Assembly (NCBI RefSeq): GCF_000485795.1
Contig: NZ_AXZL01000073.1
Location: 227,103 to 266,778, forward strand
Origin: Shewanella decolorationis S12
GTDB lineage: Bacteria > Pseudomonadota > Gammaproteobacteria > Enterobacterales > Shewanellaceae
Direction: 5' to 3'
Length of the DNA: 39,676 nucleotides
Shown: one piece after another, positions 24,448 through 33,521 of the stretch
Numbering within the stretch: the first letter of the stretch is position 1
Layout of the letters: each line of letters starts with the position of its first letter
Made by a program: the position numbers and the translations under genes
The notes under the pieces: model-generated
The model's database searches: none
Seen by the model: the letters and a program-made list of their open reading frames with translations, nothing else
What the model was told of the DNA's origin: nothing

Positions 24448-26004
24448 TTGGTTGCCACACATTCACAACCGCGACACTTTGTCGCTATCGACATGGGATC
24501 AAACAGTTTTCACCTGGTTATCGCCCGTGAGCAAGACGGCAGCTTGCAAATATTACACAAAGAAAAACAACAAGTTCAGTTAGCAACGGGGCTTAATGCG
24601 CAGAACATCCTTAGCATGGATGCTATCGAGCGCGGCCTCAATTGCCTGCGGGATTTTAATCAACGTTTTTCCAACCTCGATCAAGCCCAGGTACGTTTAG
24701 TCGCCACTCACACCCTAAGGGTAGCCAAAAATCGTGAGCAGTTTATTGAAGCGGCGCTCAACATTATGCCATATCCAGTGGAGGTGATTTCTGGCCACGA
24801 GGAAGCACGCCTTATCTATAACGGTATTGCCCAAAGCCAAGTGCTGGGCAAACGCAATATCGTTATCGACATTGGTGGCGGCTCGACAGAAGTGGTACTC
24901 GGGCAAAAAAATACGCCTACCCATTTATCGAGCCTGCGCTGTGGCTGCGTGAGTTTTAACGAGCGCTTTTTTATCGATGGACAAATCACGCCTGCCTCAT
25001 TTCGCGGCGCACAAAGCGCCGCCGATAAACAATTTGCTTCGCTCTCAAAAGAATATTTCAGTGGCGATTGGGACTTAGTGCTTGGCAGCTCAGGCACAGT
25101 CAAAGCCATTTGTGAGGCGATTCAAGAAGATCATGGCGATGAAATCATCACCCTCGCCCGCCTCAAACAATTAAAGCTGAAACTGATTAAGTGCGGACAC
25201 ATCAGCCAAGTGCACTTTGCTAATGTCGATGATAAACGCACGCCGCTCGTGCCCGCAGGCCTTGCCATTTTAATCAGCTTTTTTAGACGCCTACCCATTG
25301 AGCAATTGGAATTTAGTCCGGGCGCCCTGCGCGAAGGCGTACTCTACGAATTAGCCAAAATCGGCCAATATCAGGATATTCGACACCGTACAGTTGAAAG
25401 CATTGCCCAGCTTTACCATGTGGATATGCCCCATGCGGCTAAAGTGCGGGACACCGCCATGGCACTGTTTGAGCAAGTCGCCGATGAATGGGGATTAAGG
25501 CCCCATGCGCGTTTGCTATCCTACGCTGCCACCTTGCATGAGATTGGGCTGCACATTAACTCAAAGGCATTACATAAACACGGCGCTTACATCATAAGTA
25601 ACAGTGATTTACCGGGTTTTAGCGAGGCGCTGCAACAGGATTTAGCTAGGCTTATCGCCAACCACCGTAAGAAACCCAATGAATTGCTACTGGCCGAATT
25701 AGAGCCAGGCCACAAACTCACCCTCATTCGCCTCGCCTGTCTGCTGCGCTTGGCGGTGTTAGTGCATTTAGGCCGAATTGCCAAAGCCCTAGTGCTTGAG
25801 AAAATCCAAGTGGTTCCGGAGGGACTCATGCTAGTGCTACCCAGCCATAAACGTAAAATCAGTTTGTTTATGAAAGATTTGCAGCGAGAACAGAAACAAA
25901 TGGCGTCCTTAGGGATGCAGCTGCGTTTTGTATCTAGCCTAGGTGTAAATCAAGATAAAAATCTTGAGGTAAAAGACGACACGCTAAATACGGTCGCTAG
26001 CTAA
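24448..26004 (+). CDS. ppx: Exopolyphosphatase (Ppx/GppA family)
   Basis: Degrades polyphosphate from the end, or hydrolyses pppGpp in the GppA branch; the position behind ppk favours Ppx. It is an actin-like ATPase fold with the N-terminal loop VAIDMGSNSFHLVIA, the second loop VIDIGGGSTEVVLG, and EEARLIYNGIA, followed by a C-terminal HD-like helical domain (TLHEIGLHINSKALHKHGAY, near residue 370). The length of 518 aa fits Ppx. The start is a TTG at 24448 with AAGGAT eight bases upstream; no ATG is placed well. Transcription ends at a stem at 26028-26061. Confidence 0.95.
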   Translation: MVATHSQPRHFVAIDMGSNSFHLVIAREQDGSLQILHKEKQQVQLATGLNAQNILSMDAIERGLNCLRDFNQRFSNLDQAQVRLVATHTLRVAKNREQFIEAALNIMPYPVEVISGHEEARLIYNGIAQSQVLGKRNIVIDIGGGSTEVVLGQKNTPTHLSSLRCGCVSFNERFFIDGQITPASFRGAQSAADKQFASLSKEYFSGDWDLVLGSSGTVKAICEAIQEDHGDEIITLARLKQLKLKLIKCGHISQVHFANVDDKRTPLVPAGLAILISFFRRLPIEQLEFSPGALREGVLYELAKIGQYQDIRHRTVESIAQLYHVDMPHAAKVRDTAMALFEQVADEWGLRPHARLLSYAATLHEIGLHINSKALHKHGAYIISNSDLPGFSEALQQDLARLIANHRKKPNELLLAELEPGHKLTLIRLACLLRLAVLVHLGRIAKALVLEKIQVVPEGLMLVLPSHKRKISLFMKDLQREQKQMASLGMQLRFVSSLGVNQDKNLEVKDDTLNTVAS

Positions 26005-26027
26005 GCCCTTCATTCCTTCCGCCCCTT

Positions 26028-26061
26028 CATCCCTTAGACTCGTTTAGCGCCCTAAGGGATG
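26028..26061. terminator. Stem-loop between convergent ppx and K+ channel gene
   Basis: CATCCCTTAG (26028-26037) pairs with CTAAGGGATG (26052-26061) around a 14-base loop. A weak T-rich stretch follows on the plus side. It is the only candidate terminator in the 70-base gap. Confidence 0.6.
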
Positions 26062-26074
26062 ATTATACCTAATG

Positions 26075-26944
26075 CTATTTATCCCCTTTTCCTTGGGGCA
26101 ATTCGAGTTTATCAAGCTCACAGCCGCAACGATTACAGTAGGTAGCATCGAGATCATGGCCCATCTTATGGCATTGGTTGCAGGAACGCAGGTCCCTATG
26201 CCGGCCCACTTCTTGGGAGATTTCCGCGGTTAAAATCCCCGTTGGGATCGCAATAATCGAATAACCCAGCAGCATAGTAAAAGCCGCAATCGCTTGGCCT
26301 AATTCGGTTTTCGGCGTGATATCGCCATAACCCACAGTCGTGATCGTCACAATTGTCCAGTAGACGGATTTGGGGATAGAGCTAAAACCATTCTCAGGGC
26401 CTTCGACCACATACATCACGGCGCTTAACACCATGATGATTAAACTCACCGAGAAGAAAAACAAAAACACCTTGCGGCTCGACTGCAGCATGGCCTTGAG
26501 CAGCAGATTACCTTCGCTTAAATAGCGCAGTAATTTTAGTACCCGAAAGATCCTAAATAGGCGCAGCACCCTGATCACTAAAGTAAAATTTGCCCCAGGA
26601 ATAAACAGCGCCAGATAACTCGGCAGTACCGATAATAAATCGACTAAGCCGTAAAAACTGCGGGCATATAACACAGGGTGGGTCGCGCAATACAACCTTA
26701 AGCCATATTCAACAGTAAAAATCAGTGTAAACACCCACTCTAAAACGCGAATGATGTACCCATACTCTTGGTGAACCGCTTCGACCGTATCAAGGAAGAC
26801 CAGCGCCACACTCAGTACAATACAAATGATTAAACCTATATCGAAGTAGCGGCCTGCTGGCGTATCAGTTCCAAAAATAATAATGCGTAACTGACGTTTT
26901 AATGGACTTTCAGCATCGTTTTTTTCAAGCGAATGGTCTGACAT
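26075..26944 (-). CDS. Voltage-gated-type potassium channel with C-terminal zinc ribbon
   Basis: A six-helix ion channel of the Kv type in the inner membrane. The selectivity filter is TITTVGYGDI, before the last helix. The S4 sensor reads VIRVLRLFRIFRVLKLLR, with an Arg or Lys at about every third place. The cytoplasmic tail has two CxxC pairs (CNQCHKMGHDLDATYCNRCG, about 263-282), a zinc-ribbon pattern that is unusual in K+ channels and may sense metal or redox. I start at the ATG at 26944, with AAGGAAG upstream; the frame is open to 27004 but would add residues not typical for the family. The length is 289 aa. It is divergent from an L,D-transpeptidase gene. Confidence 0.9.
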   Translation of the reverse strand: MSDHSLEKNDAESPLKRQLRIIIFGTDTPAGRYFDIGLIICIVLSVALVFLDTVEAVHQEYGYIIRVLEWVFTLIFTVEYGLRLYCATHPVLYARSFYGLVDLLSVLPSYLALFIPGANFTLVIRVLRLFRIFRVLKLLRYLSEGNLLLKAMLQSSRKVFLFFFSVSLIIMVLSAVMYVVEGPENGFSSIPKSVYWTIVTITTVGYGDITPKTELGQAIAAFTMLLGYSIIAIPTGILTAEISQEVGRHRDLRSCNQCHKMGHDLDATYCNRCGCELDKLELPQGKGDK

Positions 26945-27101
26945 AGGGGAAAACTTCCTTGCGATAAAAAGCGTTATCTTTTGCAAATTCCCAAAGTCTG
27001 CCATGCAAATGCCACTAGCTCAAAATTATCTAGTCACAGACATAAAAATTTGCGGTATGATGCGCCAAAAACCTGTATCTGCGTCATTTTTAGAGGAAGA
27101 C

Positions 27102-27617
27102 ATGCGCGTACCCCTACTCATCAAAACAATTACTGCGGCCATGACTCTCGCCGCACTGATTTCACCCCAAGTGCTAGCGTCATCGGGTATAGGTAAAGTC
27201 GATTTGGTGGTGATCACTAAGTCTGAGTCCAATATGGCGCTGTTAAGGGACGGCAAAATCCTCAAGCAATATCGTATTGCCATGGGTGACTTGCCGACGG
27301 GCCACAAGTTAACTGAAGGCGACCAACGTACGCCGCAGGGCCGTTATATTCTGGACTATAAAAAATCCGATAGCGCCTATTACAAGTCGATCCACATTTC
27401 TTATCCCAATGAAGAAGATAAGTTAAGAGCCAAGGCGCTGGGGATCCGCCCGGGCGGCATGATCATGATCCACGGCCAGAACCCTCGTTCACCTCTCTCA
27501 CCCGAGCAGGCGCAGCAATACAACTGGACCGACGGTTGTATCGCCATTACCAACGCCGAGATGGATGAAGTGTGGAAAGCCGTCGATGAAGGCACGCCCA
27601 TCGAGATTTGGCCCTAA
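27102..27617 (+). CDS. L,D-transpeptidase (YkuD domain), exported
   Basis: A periplasmic enzyme that forms 3-3 cross-links in peptidoglycan or attaches proteins to it. The YkuD signature is present: a His in MIMIHGQN and the catalytic Cys in WTDGCIAITN; the usual Ser before the Gly-Cys is replaced by Asp. A signal peptide (IKTITAAMTLAALISPQVLA) fits a start at the ATG at 27102, with GAGGAAG upstream; the longer frame from 27003 has no ribosome site. The catalytic domain covers about residues 35-170, so there is no extra binding domain. It ends in a terminator at 27648. Confidence 0.9.
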   Translation: MRVPLLIKTITAAMTLAALISPQVLASSGIGKVDLVVITKSESNMALLRDGKILKQYRIAMGDLPTGHKLTEGDQRTPQGRYILDYKKSDSAYYKSIHISYPNEEDKLRAKALGIRPGGMIMIHGQNPRSPLSPEQAQQYNWTDGCIAITNAEMDEVWKAVDEGTPIEIWP

Positions 27618-27647
27618 GCGCTAAGTTTGATCAGCCTATGCGACTCA

Positions 27648-27672
27648 ACGCCCAGTCAAATGGGCGTTTTTA
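27648..27672 (+). terminator. Rho-independent terminator of the L,D-transpeptidase gene
   Basis: Stem ACGCCCA / TGGGCGT with loop GTCAAA, followed by a run of T (TTTTTATTT). It separates this gene from the next. Confidence 0.88.
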
Positions 27673-27700
27673 TTTGTATTCCCCGCTTAAAGGATGTTTT

Positions 27701-28315
27701 ATGTCAACAATCACTACAGAAGCTGAAGTATTCAGCTACGCCACATTAGAACAGACATGGCCAGAGTTTGAGGCGAAGATCCTCACGTTTCTTGGCAAAT
27801 TAGGCTTAGCGGACAAGGTGCTGCATTGTGATCATGTCGCCTTGAGAGTGAACAGCATCGCAGCTGCCGATGCGCTCAAGCAGGCCTTTAGTGCACGCGG
27901 GCGGATCATCTCGGATAATCAAATTAATGGCCGTACGATCCTTATCATCGAACTGGATCAGCCCTTAACATTAGGCTGCTTTAGCATCGACTGTGTCGAA
28001 CTGCCCTATCCCGGCGATACCCTCTATCCCCAAGAAGGCTGGGAGCATATCGAACTGGTACTGCCATCGACGGCACAGGACTGCGACGGTCTAAGCCAAG
28101 AGCTGGCTCAGTTGAGCCCATCACTTGTGCCCTTACTCCAAGGGCAAGCGGCATCCTTAACCGAAGCGCCGATAAAAGTGAAATTTAGCTCGCCTAAAGG
28201 CGATAAAGAACGCTTAGCCAATCCAACAATTGCCTTTAAACAAGCCGACATTTGTATCAAAATTCACCCACACAGCATTAAAGCCGTTATCGCTAGCGAG
28301 CTGGTCGGGAATTAA
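27701..28315 (+). CDS. YecM family protein (VOC-like fold)
   Basis: Resembles E. coli YecM, a protein of the vicinal-oxygen-chelate-like fold with a possible metal site and no known reaction. Recognisable parts are CDHVALRVNS (with the metal-type His), ISDNQINGRTILIIELDQP, VELPYPGDTLYPQEGWEHIE and a late CIKIHPHSIKAVI. The second His (WEHIELVL) and the Glu positions match a metal triad. I start at the ATG at 27701, with AAAGGA seven bases upstream. The length is 204 aa. It follows a terminator, so it has its own promoter region. Confidence 0.8.
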   Translation: MSTITTEAEVFSYATLEQTWPEFEAKILTFLGKLGLADKVLHCDHVALRVNSIAAADALKQAFSARGRIISDNQINGRTILIIELDQPLTLGCFSIDCVELPYPGDTLYPQEGWEHIELVLPSTAQDCDGLSQELAQLSPSLVPLLQGQAASLTEAPIKVKFSSPKGDKERLANPTIAFKQADICIKIHPHSIKAVIASELVGN

Positions 28316-28543
28316 TCTAATCGATGGGCGAGCAAACACCTTAAAATGTGACAACAATTCCAATTACTTATAATGGATTGCATAAAACAGGCAGTTTGAG
28401 AAAGAGTTAGCAGCAATAATGGTTCAAATAACCTAGCTTCAAGCTATTAACGCTTTGATCAATCATTAGGTTTTCTCGATTATTGTGTTTTCAGCCATGG
28501 GAATGCCAGTAGGCTTCCCGTGATATCCATAAGGACGCAGCGC

Positions 28544-28804
28544 ATGAAACCCCATAAGCATGAAGCACAGCTACTCAAACTCGCCTTGGATATTGGTATC
28601 GGCTACGCCAAAAAACGTGGTTTTGACGACTTTGATAAAGGTGTGTCGCCCAAGGATAAGGTGGAATGTATTTATCGGCTTTTAGTGACCGATAATATGA
28701 TCCAACCCTTAGCGAAAGATAAGGAGGATGGCCCGAATATGAAGCACAAGCTGGTACTGTGGATCATCCGCCATCTGCCGACTGATCACCCGTTATTGCA
28801 ATAA
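28544..28804 (+). CDS. DUF5062 family small protein
   Basis: An 86-aa cytoplasmic protein of unknown function found in Shewanella and relatives. The conserved stretch is HEAQLLKLALDIGIGYAKKR, then GFDDFDKGVS, KVECIYRLLV and MKHKLVLWIIRHLPTDHPLL. It is predicted helical and without a signal peptide. The ATG at 28544 has AAGGACG upstream. The gap before it (28316-28543) holds no other gene. Family naming is from memory of similar proteins and was not searched. Confidence 0.75.
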   Translation: MKPHKHEAQLLKLALDIGIGYAKKRGFDDFDKGVSPKDKVECIYRLLVTDNMIQPLAKDKEDGPNMKHKLVLWIIRHLPTDHPLLQ

Positions 28805-28815
28805 GCGCTCAAGCA

Positions 28816-28848
28816 TAAAAACAGGGCGCCAGTGATCGGGCGCCCTGT
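28816..28848 (-). terminator. Rho-independent terminator of the M23 peptidase gene
   Basis: A ten-base perfect stem ACAGGGCGCC / GGCGCCCTGT with an eight-base loop. On the minus strand it is followed by five T, so it ends the leftward gene; the plus side lacks a T-tract. Confidence 0.88.
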
Positions 28849-28886
28849 TAGGGGATAAGAGATAGACTAAGAGATAGTCGCGGGAT

Positions 28887-29807
28887 TTACTTCGCGACTT
28901 TTTGTGCTTTTTGCGCTTTTTCCGCCGCCAGCACAGTCGCCATAGATGGCACTATGGTTGTCGGATCGAGGCGCATTTGGAACCAGTTCAATCGCCAATC
29001 TAAATGTGGGCCATTCGCTCGCCCTGTCGCACCGACTTCTGCCACGGCTTGCCCTTGCTTAACGGTTTCGCCCGCATTGACATAGAGTTTGCTTAAGTGC
29101 AAAAAGCTTGAACTCACGCCATAACCATGGTCGATGATCATAGTACCGCCCGAATAAAACATATCGGGAACCGACAGGCTGATCACGCCATCGGCAGGCG
29201 CGACGACCACTGTACCGGTTTTCGCAGCGACATCCACACCAAAATGTGGGTTGCCAGGCACATCGTTATAAATCCGCTGACTACCATAGACACCCGAGAT
29301 CCTGCCGGTTAATGGCCAAATAAACGACTGTAAAAATGCCGTTTGCTCGCTAAAAGTGCCACGGGCCGCTTTCACCTGCGCCGTATCTTTGGCCGCTCGC
29401 TCCTGCGCCACAGGATCGGGTTTCATGATCTTATTGCTGATGCCCTTAACGCTTTGAATATTGTATTCGCGCTGAGTGACACTGAGCGGTTTGACTTCGG
29501 TTAAGCCATCGGGATAGACCAAGCGTAATTCTTGACTCAGCTGCGCATCCCTATCAAAACCAAAGACAAAATGGCCGTCTGGCGTCACTTTTAATGCCTC
29601 ACCATTGAGGCTTACTTGCGTTCCCGCTGGCGCTTTACCACGAATTAATGCGCCTTGCTGAAATTGCCCTTCAAAACTTACCTGCGCCTGAATCGATAAG
29701 CTAAACAGAGCAAAGAACGATAAGACTACCGCCTTACAACTGAGCGATGGTGTATTCGGCAAGGTTTTTAACAACTTAGGTAGGGCATTGGGTAAAGCAT
29801 TTAGCAT
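28887..29807 (-). CDS. M23-family metallopeptidase, exported
   Basis: A murein endopeptidase-like protein acting in the periplasm. The M23 fold is in the C-terminal half, with zinc ligands HFGVD (His-x3-Asp) and the region HGYGVSSSFLHLSKLYV. The second motif reads GPHLDWR, where most members have His-x-His, so an Asp replaces one zinc ligand; this variant is seen in a subgroup, and activity should not be assumed. The N-terminus has a signal segment (CKAVVLSFFALFSLSIQAQ) and an Ig-like region (about 45-105). The ATG at 29807 is preceded by GAGAAG. It lies behind the pterin-synthase-like gene with a terminator between. Confidence 0.9.
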   Translation of the reverse strand: MLNALPNALPKLLKTLPNTPSLSCKAVVLSFFALFSLSIQAQVSFEGQFQQGALIRGKAPAGTQVSLNGEALKVTPDGHFVFGFDRDAQLSQELRLVYPDGLTEVKPLSVTQREYNIQSVKGISNKIMKPDPVAQERAAKDTAQVKAARGTFSEQTAFLQSFIWPLTGRISGVYGSQRIYNDVPGNPHFGVDVAAKTGTVVVAPADGVISLSVPDMFYSGGTMIIDHGYGVSSSFLHLSKLYVNAGETVKQGQAVAEVGATGRANGPHLDWRLNWFQMRLDPTTIVPSMATVLAAEKAQKAQKVAK

Positions 29808-29833
29808 CTTCTCAAAAATCCTTATTCAAACAA

Positions 29834-29858
29834 TAACGCCCTAAAGATTAGGGCGTTA
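29834..29858 (-). terminator. Terminator of the pterin-synthase-like gene
   Basis: An eleven-base perfect stem TAACGCCCTAA / TTAGGGCGTTA with a three-base loop. On the minus strand it is followed by TTGTTTG, a modest T-tract. Confidence 0.75.
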
Positions 29859-29873
29859 TAAAAAATCGACGGG

Positions 29874-30749
29874 TTAGTTGCCTTTACTTACGATGGCGCC
29901 TTTACCCACGCCTTCGTAGGCAATCACAGTAAATTGGCTTGAAGGCACTTTTGCCACTAAGGTGGTCGCCATATAGTCTGCCAGCAATTCGACCGTAGTA
30001 TCGTGCGGGATCAAATCACAGCATTCCTTGGGCATGGCCAGTTGAAAATCCCCCTGCGGCGCTTGATAGTGAAAGCCATAATGGCTGTCATCACTGATCC
30101 GCGTTTGTGGCGATAGGTTTAAGGTCTTCACTGACACTAAATCCTCTTCGCTACCGAGGTAGATATCGTGCCAACGCTTGGCCCAATATTCATCCCATTT
30201 CGGTGCAGGAGTGCCGTTTTCAAACACTTGAACCGGGCTGCGATGACCATGGGCAATCCGCTGGCAATTGCCATCGTGTTTACGTAAACCATGGCTGTAA
30301 TGATAGTAAGGCGAGTTCAGGATCTCATGCCTTAAGGTGAGGCTAATGCCTTCTACATTATCGGGCAGAGTTTCCCGCAGTGCTTTTTGTAAAAAGGCAT
30401 TAACACTAGGAATATCAATCTGTTCCGATGGAACGAGTGCAAAGGCTTGGGAAGGACAAGCTAAGTGGATCTCACCGAGCGCACTATCGAAATCCATCCA
30501 CACTCTATCGCCCTGCTGCTGCCAACGCACGCCACTGTAGGCGGTCGGCACTAATAAACGATGGTCGGCCACCGCATCAATTGTCTGCTTGATGGTTCGT
30601 TTCACTTTAGCGAAATCGAGCACCATATTTTGCTCGTCTAGGCCGCCTTCTAATACCACATCAACAATCCAGCTTTCCCCCACCATGCCACGCTTGGGGC
30701 AAAGGTAGGAAAAATCGATCACAGTTAAATCTTTTACAAACAGTTGCAT
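29874..30749 (-). CDS. Duplicated 6-carboxytetrahydropterin synthase-like protein
   Basis: A tandem, two-domain member of the 6-pyruvoyl-tetrahydropterin synthase/QueD family, which makes 6-carboxytetrahydropterin, an early intermediate of queuosine. The second half (from about residue 130) carries the zinc and catalytic motif: HYSHGLRKHDGNCQRIAHGH, with Cys, then H-G-H. The first half has the fold (GMVGESWIVDVVLEGGLDEQ, LDFAKVKR, DHRLL) but lacks the Cys-x3-HGH, so only the second is likely active. The length of 291 aa is about twice QueD. Whether it serves queuosine or another pterin is open. The ribosome site GAGGAG precedes ATG 30749. Confidence 0.82.
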   Translation of the reverse strand: MQLFVKDLTVIDFSYLCPKRGMVGESWIVDVVLEGGLDEQNMVLDFAKVKRTIKQTIDAVADHRLLVPTAYSGVRWQQQGDRVWMDFDSALGEIHLACPSQAFALVPSEQIDIPSVNAFLQKALRETLPDNVEGISLTLRHEILNSPYYHYSHGLRKHDGNCQRIAHGHRSPVQVFENGTPAPKWDEYWAKRWHDIYLGSEEDLVSVKTLNLSPQTRISDDSHYGFHYQAPQGDFQLAMPKECCDLIPHDTTVELLADYMATTLVAKVPSSQFTVIAYEGVGKGAIVSKGN

Positions 30750-31276
30750 TGACTCTCCTCGGCAGAAAAACAGTCCGCCTAAATAGGGATTGCGCCACTT
30801 AGCGATGGCCGAGCACGCTCACTTGGCCTTACACCAAGCTTACCCAAAAACAGTGAATAAGGATTCTAATCAATTCTGCCCCGCCCCGCGACAAATGAAT
30901 CCGCTCTTAAGCGCATTTTATCTGGATAAGGTGACAAATGCGGATGAGTTAGCCAATGAGATGACTCGATCAACGGAGAAGTAAAATAAATGACATAGTA
31001 GAATAACATGATCCAAAGAATGGATAGAAAAAATCGCTGAGCGAGAAAGACCGTCTTACTGGCTAATTGATAGTGACGATTAGCATGCAAACCACTAAAC
31101 GAAATCCCTCCAACCCTATCGAGATAATCAAACAAAAACAGCGAATTAGCTCACAAAAACCTAATCCAAAGCTGCGATAGACCCAATCGAAACAAGGCGT
31201 TATCCCTAGAGTCATTTAGTCATTACTATCAACTTATAAAACATACATAAAGCAAGGTTAATAAGGGAGAGACCAG
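30750..31276. other. Intergenic region before cytochrome c peroxidase
   Basis: No gene I can support. Two short frames (plus 30790-30984; minus 30866-31135, with one hydrophobic stretch) lack ribosome sites and family features. The region must contain divergent promoters for the pterin-synthase-like gene and the peroxidase. I did not find a convincing FNR or CRP box by eye. Confidence 0.5.
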
Positions 31277-32278
31277 ATGATAAAACTCACCGCTATCGCA
31301 ATCAGTATTATGACCATGTTGGGCGGACACTACGCCGTTGCAGCCGAGCCGATTGAAGTGATTACCCCAGCCAAAATCACCGAACCAGAAAAAGTCGAAC
31401 TGGGTAAGATGCTGTTTTTCGAACCCAGACTGTCGAAATCAGGCTTTATCTCCTGTAATTCTTGCCATAATCTTTCTACTGGCGGCGTTGATGCCCTGCC
31501 CACATCGATTGGCCACCATTGGCAGGAGGGTCCAATTAACTCACCAACCGTGCTGAACGCCGACTTTATGCTGGCACAATTCTGGGATGGCCGCGCCAGC
31601 AACTTAAAAGAGCAAGCCGCAGGTCCGATTGCCAACCCGAAGGAAATGGGTTTTACCCATGAACTCGCCACCGAAACCATTGCCTCAATGCCCGCATACC
31701 GTGCGCGCTTTGCCAAAGTGTATGGCGATGAAAAAGTCGATATCGACCGTTTAACCGATGCCATTGCCGCCTTCGAAAAAACCTTAGTCACGCCAAACAG
31801 CCCATTCGATCAATATCTATTGGGTAAACAGGATGCGATTAGCAGCGAAGCCAAAGCGGGTTACCAACTGTTTAAGGATAAAGGCTGCGTCAGCTGCCAT
31901 AACGGTCCAGCGGTTGGTGGCACTATGTTTATGAAGATGGGCTTAATCAAACCGTTTCATACCAATAATCCTGCCGAAGGACGTAAAGGCGTCACGGGTA
32001 AAGACGCCGATAAATATGTGTTTAAAGTACCGACACTGCGTAATATCGAGCTCACCTACCCCTACTTCCACGATGGCAGCGTATGGACGCTTGAAGAAGC
32101 GGTCAATACCATGGCTGATATTCAGTTAGGACAAAAGCTCACCGACAAAGAAACTAAGGAAATGGTGTCGTTTTTAAATTCGCTAACAGGTGAACAGCCG
32201 CAGATCACCCTGCCAATTCTGCCACCGTCGAATAAAGCAACACCGCGCCCTGTGCCATTTGCGGCAGCGACCAAGTAG
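31277..32278 (+). CDS. ccpA: Di-haem cytochrome c peroxidase
   Basis: A periplasmic enzyme reducing hydrogen peroxide to water with electrons from c-type cytochromes. Two CxxCH haem sites are present: CNSCHNLS near residue 60 and CVSCHNGP near residue 204, and the conserved APVGGTMF-like segment reads AVGGTMFMKMG. A signal peptide (MIKLTAIAISIMTMLGGHYA, cut after VAA) matches export through Sec and haem attachment in the periplasm. The length of 333 aa is typical. The ATG at 31277 follows AAGGGAGAG. It is single-gene, ended by a strong terminator. Such enzymes are often induced at low oxygen in Shewanella. Confidence 0.95.
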   Translation: MIKLTAIAISIMTMLGGHYAVAAEPIEVITPAKITEPEKVELGKMLFFEPRLSKSGFISCNSCHNLSTGGVDALPTSIGHHWQEGPINSPTVLNADFMLAQFWDGRASNLKEQAAGPIANPKEMGFTHELATETIASMPAYRARFAKVYGDEKVDIDRLTDAIAAFEKTLVTPNSPFDQYLLGKQDAISSEAKAGYQLFKDKGCVSCHNGPAVGGTMFMKMGLIKPFHTNNPAEGRKGVTGKDADKYVFKVPTLRNIELTYPYFHDGSVWTLEEAVNTMADIQLGQKLTDKETKEMVSFLNSLTGEQPQITLPILPPSNKATPRPVPFAAATK

Positions 32279-32324
32279 GTCGAGCTAAACGGCACTTCAG
32301 AGAAGTCGCTTTCGCGCAAAAGAT

Positions 32325-32355
32325 AAAGGCCGAGGATTCATCCTCGGCCTTTTGT
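32325..32355. terminator. Bidirectional terminator after cytochrome c peroxidase
   Basis: A twelve-base perfect stem AAAGGCCGAGGA / TCCTCGGCCTTT with a TTCA loop and T-tract. It lies between the convergent peroxidase and yejK genes. Confidence 0.92.
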
Positions 32356-32415
32356 TTAATATTTGATGCTTAAAAAGCGGACGCCTAAAGCTTAAGCGAT
32401 CTAATCCAAAGTGAA

Positions 32416-33444
32416 TTATTCGCCCTTAAGACGTCTATCTAACTGATCTTTTAAGTTAGCGGGCACGCCTTTAATCAAGAGCGTGTCGGAAATTGGATCG
32501 TAAATCACTCGCTGACCTAAATGGCCGCCATCGAAGCTAATGGTGACGCCGCCACCGGTCCCTGAAAACTTCTTCAATTGTCTTAAAGTCGATTTGTCGG
32601 CGGGGAATTCTTCATCCAGCTCATAACTGCCGCCACGGGCAAAGTCATAGAAAGACTCCATACCTTGGTCGGCGAGTTCATCGGCTAAATCTTTGATCTC
32701 AATGTCTGCACCTTCGTCAAAACGCTCGGAGCAATACTCAAACACTTTGTTACGGCATTGCTGACGTTCTTCTTTGGTCAGATCGCTGCTGGCAACAAAA
32801 TCTTCCACCGCGTTCATTAGGGTCTTATTTTGCGCCTTGGTATTTACGCCTTCGACACAGCCCATAAAGTCGAGGAAAAAGTCCGCCACCTTACGGCCTG
32901 CTCGACCGCGGATAAAGGAGATGTACTTGCGGGAGTCCTTGTCGGCCTGCCATTCGGTAAGGTCAATACGCGCCGCTAATTGAATATTGTTTAAATCCAA
33001 ATGGTTGTTTTGCGACAGCTCCATATCGTCAAGAACCGTCATCGACGACTTGGCACTCAGCAACGCCACAAACAAAAAGTCACTCGCCATGCTGGTATAG
33101 CAGGACATCAACAGGAATCCGCCTTGGCTAAAATCATATTTTGCCAACTCTTCCTGTAACAACTTACTGGCTTGACCGGTAAATTCGACAAAGCCTAAAT
33201 CCCCTGCACGGTATTCCTGCAACGCATTAGAAAACGCAGGATTGGCTTCACCGTCATCACCGTGGATACCAAAATAACCAAATCCTTTGCCGGATTTGCT
33301 GGTATAGGTCTGATGCAATTCTTCCAGCATCATCTCGACAGCCTGACTGTTCAGCAGAGGTTGAGGACGTAAACGGCAGCGTAATTGCCCCTGACTGTCC
33401 TGGGAAATCTCGTGAATAATTGCTTGTTCGATGTTAATACTCAT
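32416..33444 (-). CDS. yejK: Nucleoid-associated protein YejK
   Basis: A 37-kDa-class nucleoid-associated protein (also called NdpA) that binds DNA in E. coli. It begins MSINIEQAIIHEISQDSQGQ as in the family, and keeps GKGFGYFGIH, SMASDFLFVALL, LDLNNIQLAARIDL, YISFIRGRAGRKVADFF and the C-terminal LLIKGVPANLKDQL. The length of 342 aa is normal. It is divergent from yejL-yejM, the same gene order as in E. coli, which supports all three. Divergent starts are 77 bases apart, so the promoters overlap. Confidence 0.96.
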   Translation of the reverse strand: MSINIEQAIIHEISQDSQGQLRCRLRPQPLLNSQAVEMMLEELHQTYTSKSGKGFGYFGIHGDDGEANPAFSNALQEYRAGDLGFVEFTGQASKLLQEELAKYDFSQGGFLLMSCYTSMASDFLFVALLSAKSSMTVLDDMELSQNNHLDLNNIQLAARIDLTEWQADKDSRKYISFIRGRAGRKVADFFLDFMGCVEGVNTKAQNKTLMNAVEDFVASSDLTKEERQQCRNKVFEYCSERFDEGADIEIKDLADELADQGMESFYDFARGGSYELDEEFPADKSTLRQLKKFSGTGGGVTISFDGGHLGQRVIYDPISDTLLIKGVPANLKDQLDRRLKGE

Positions 33445-33521
33445 AAGCCCTGATAGTGATGCTGGAATAAATCCGCTATTATATGCCGCTAATCCATTCC
33501 AAAGTGAAACATTTTTTGATT

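Noticed and set aside
30790..31135. Two short frames before the cytochrome c peroxidase gene
   Set aside because: No ribosome sites, no similarity recognised, mixed composition; treated as chance.
31140..31276. FNR/CRP-type site before cytochrome c peroxidase
   Set aside because: No sequence close to TTGATnnnnATCAA or TGTGAnnnnnnTCACA could be identified by eye.
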